From: Flagellimonas marinaquae | GTDB lineage: Bacteria; Bacteroidota; Bacteroidia; Flavobacteriales; Flavobacteriaceae | Direction: 5' to 3' | Length of the DNA stretch: 64,000 bases | Assembly: GCF_023716465.1 (NCBI RefSeq) | Contig: NZ_CP092415.1 | Location: forward strand, 838,501-902,500 | Shown here: positions 62,760 to 64,000 of the stretch, piece after piece | Numbering within the stretch: position 1 is the stretch's first letter | How the letters are laid out: each line of letters begins with the position of its first letter | Position numbers and translations under genes: made by a program | The notes under the pieces: generated by a model | What the model was told of the DNA's origin: nothing | What the model saw: only the letters and a program-made list of their open reading frames with translations | The model's database searches: none

Positions 62760-64000
62760 ATGAAAAATCAAGGCACGACAGGTTTGGACGATCGATCCCG
62801 GCGGGAATTTTTTAGACAATTGGTTTTAGGGGGAACCGGAGTTTTTTTGTCTCCGTTACTACTTCAAAGCTGCAGTAGTGAAGATTTGGGCAGACCTCCT
62901 TTTGCAGTATGGGAAGATATGATAAAAGCCTTAGAACAGAGCCCGGACCATTTTATGGGCAGACGCAAAACTCTTGTAGCCTCCAAAGATCCCAAAGCTA
63001 TAACAAATTTCGTAAGGGATAGTTTTCAGGTTTTACCCTGGCAAAGCGATTTTCTGCACCATGCTGCTTATGGCTCCATTTATGGAACAGCAATGGCGCT
63101 ACGCTGTGGTTTGGCAACCCCAAGGGAGAAAGCAGAGATTTTAAAGGACATGTTAGTGGATGCTGGATACGAAGCTCGCGTGATCATGGAGGAAACCAGT
63201 ATTTCATTGGAAGAGGCAAAAGCAATAGTTTTCCGAAAATACATGCCAGAATTTGAGCCTCCTGTCTCGGAAGATAAAATAAAAAAATGGTACAAGGCAT
63301 TGGGTATATCCGCTCCGCAGGGAGGTGTGGATGTTATTCCCGACCTGCTGGAACAAGCTAATTCCCTCACCAATAAACTGCTCAGCACAATCGACCCAAA
63401 ATTTATTCGGGATAGTATTGTAAACTTTAGGTTTCATGCAAATACCGTTCCCTCGGTCGCTTTTAAGGATGGGGAAGAAGAAAAGTATGCCCATGTATTT
63501 GACCCAGAGGTATCATTTGGAAACCTACACCCCACCAACACCGAAAACCATTTTTATGAAGCCGGAGAAATGAGACCCATTAACAATGAGGATATCACCT
63601 TAACCCTATCTTGCCGTAGAGCACTGGATCATTGGAACGAAACTGAATTGCTATCGGGAACATGGAAGTTGTCCGAACTTTTGGGAAACCAATTACAGGT
63701 CCAATTTCTCAACAATATGACTTTAGCAGATCAAGCAACCCAAACCGTGTCTCAAATTGCCCACTTTACCCCCTGTTTTGCCGTCCAATGCCTAAATGAA
63801 GAACATGGGACTGCAGAGGAACGCTCTGTAATGGGAGAGCCTATCACAATGGAAGGTGAGCGGATTTTTGAAACCTACAGTCCATCCAGTTTACCAGAGT
63901 CAGAAGAAGCTGGTGCAATTGAAAAAATTCACAGTTTTGAAGCTAGGGTGCTGCCGCAAGCATTTCCAAAAGTGCGTCTCGAACTGAGTCCCATGGACGC
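62760..64000 (+). CDS. Tat-exported lipoprotein with transglutaminase-like region, truncated by window edge
   Basis: The frame runs from the ATG at 62760 to the window edge with no stop (413 complete codons visible). The N-terminus has a twin-arginine motif (SRREFF, residues 13-18), a hydrophobic segment and Cys38 in LQSC, so it is a Tat-dependent lipoprotein. The GTAMALRCGLATPREKAEILKDML stretch (core RCGLATPREKAEILK) followed by VDAGYEARV and later KYAHVFDPE resembles the transglutaminase/protease-fold pattern in which a Cys helix is followed by a His-Asp pair; this is inference. It is 3 bp from the previous gene. The missing 3' end may hold further domains. Confidence 0.7.
   Translation, partial: MKNQGTTGLDDRSRREFFRQLVLGGTGVFLSPLLLQSCSSEDLGRPPFAVWEDMIKALEQSPDHFMGRRKTLVASKDPKAITNFVRDSFQVLPWQSDFLHHAAYGSIYGTAMALRCGLATPREKAEILKDMLVDAGYEARVIMEETSISLEEAKAIVFRKYMPEFEPPVSEDKIKKWYKALGISAPQGGVDVIPDLLEQANSLTNKLLSTIDPKFIRDSIVNFRFHANTVPSVAFKDGEEEKYAHVFDPEVSFGNLHPTNTENHFYEAGEMRPINNEDITLTLSCRRALDHWNETELLSGTWKLSELLGNQLQVQFLNNMTLADQATQTVSQIAHFTPCFAVQCLNEEHGTAEERSVMGEPITMEGERIFETYSPSSLPESEEAGAIEKIHSFEARVLPQAFPKVRLELSPMD

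Noticed and set aside
1..64000. CRISPR array, prophage, complete insertion sequence or defence island
   Set aside because: No regular short repeats with spacers, no transposase or integrase, and no phage or known defence genes were found; the only repeat of note is the duplicated UPF0173 end.

Overview
The window is a chromosomal stretch from a member of the Flavobacteriaceae (Bacteroidota), probably a marine genus close to Muricauda/Allomuricauda; the genus is inferred. The evidence is the gliding and type IX secretion genes gldJ and porV next to pdhA/pdhC/cdd, a SusC/SusD pair with ECF sigma and FecR, DUF4270, DUF4907 and DUF4412 families, a PafA-type phosphatase, NhaD, and promoter-like TAnnTTTG boxes with mostly weak Shine-Dalgarno sequences. 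Both window ends cut a gene: gcvP on the left and a Tat-exported lipoprotein gene on the right.

Layout. 1-5.7 kb: the 3' part of gcvP, a FabH-like ketosynthase behind a perfect 22-bp palindrome, a methyltransferase and glycosyltransferase pair, and a small orphan membrane protein. 5.7-14 kb: a secreted PafA-type phosphatase, an MlaE/MlaF-like ABC lipid transporter pair, DUF389, mannose-1-phosphate guanylyltransferase, a SprT-like protein, a short-chain dehydrogenase and an M28 aminopeptidase. 14-22 kb: the conserved flavobacterial block pdhC-pdhA-cdd-porV, divergent from gldJ-murF, then tRNA-Val(GAC) and a PTPS/QueD enzyme. 22.5-24.8 kb: a UPF0173 metallo-hydrolase gene whose last 120 bp recur 1517 bp downstream. 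The two copies flank an alpha/beta hydrolase gene, and the likely terminator sits only after the second copy, so this looks like an acquired insertion.

24.9-37.8 kb: a metallophosphoesterase, then a seven-gene minus-strand operon: ECF sigma, FecR anti-sigma, SusC with an STN signalling domain, SusD, a DUF4843-like lipoprotein, an M16 peptidase and a repeat-rich lipoprotein. It has no glycoside hydrolase, so a peptide or protein substrate is more likely than a glycan. 38-44.4 kb: tRNA-Val(UAC), then two divergent units (DUF4270 lipoprotein plus outer-membrane protein; Kelch lipoprotein, DUF4907, LytS-type kinase, LytTR regulator) that may be one cell-surface system. 44.4-49 kb: folC, tonB, exbD, exbB and nhaD. 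49-56.7 kb: an acyl-CoA dehydrogenase and gltB-gltD, the glutamate synthase.

56.7-64 kb: a second LytS/LytTR pair, divergent from a run of five tightly spaced genes for exported proteins, mostly of unknown function: a lipoprotein with two cupredoxin-like repeats, a DUF4412 protein, two unrecognised proteins and a Tat lipoprotein with a transglutaminase-like region. No CRISPR array, rRNA, prophage or intact insertion sequence was seen. The best candidates for something undescribed are the M16-linked SusCD operon, the Kelch/DUF4907/DUF4270 locus, the exported-protein cluster at the right end, and the duplicated gene end with its cargo hydrolase.
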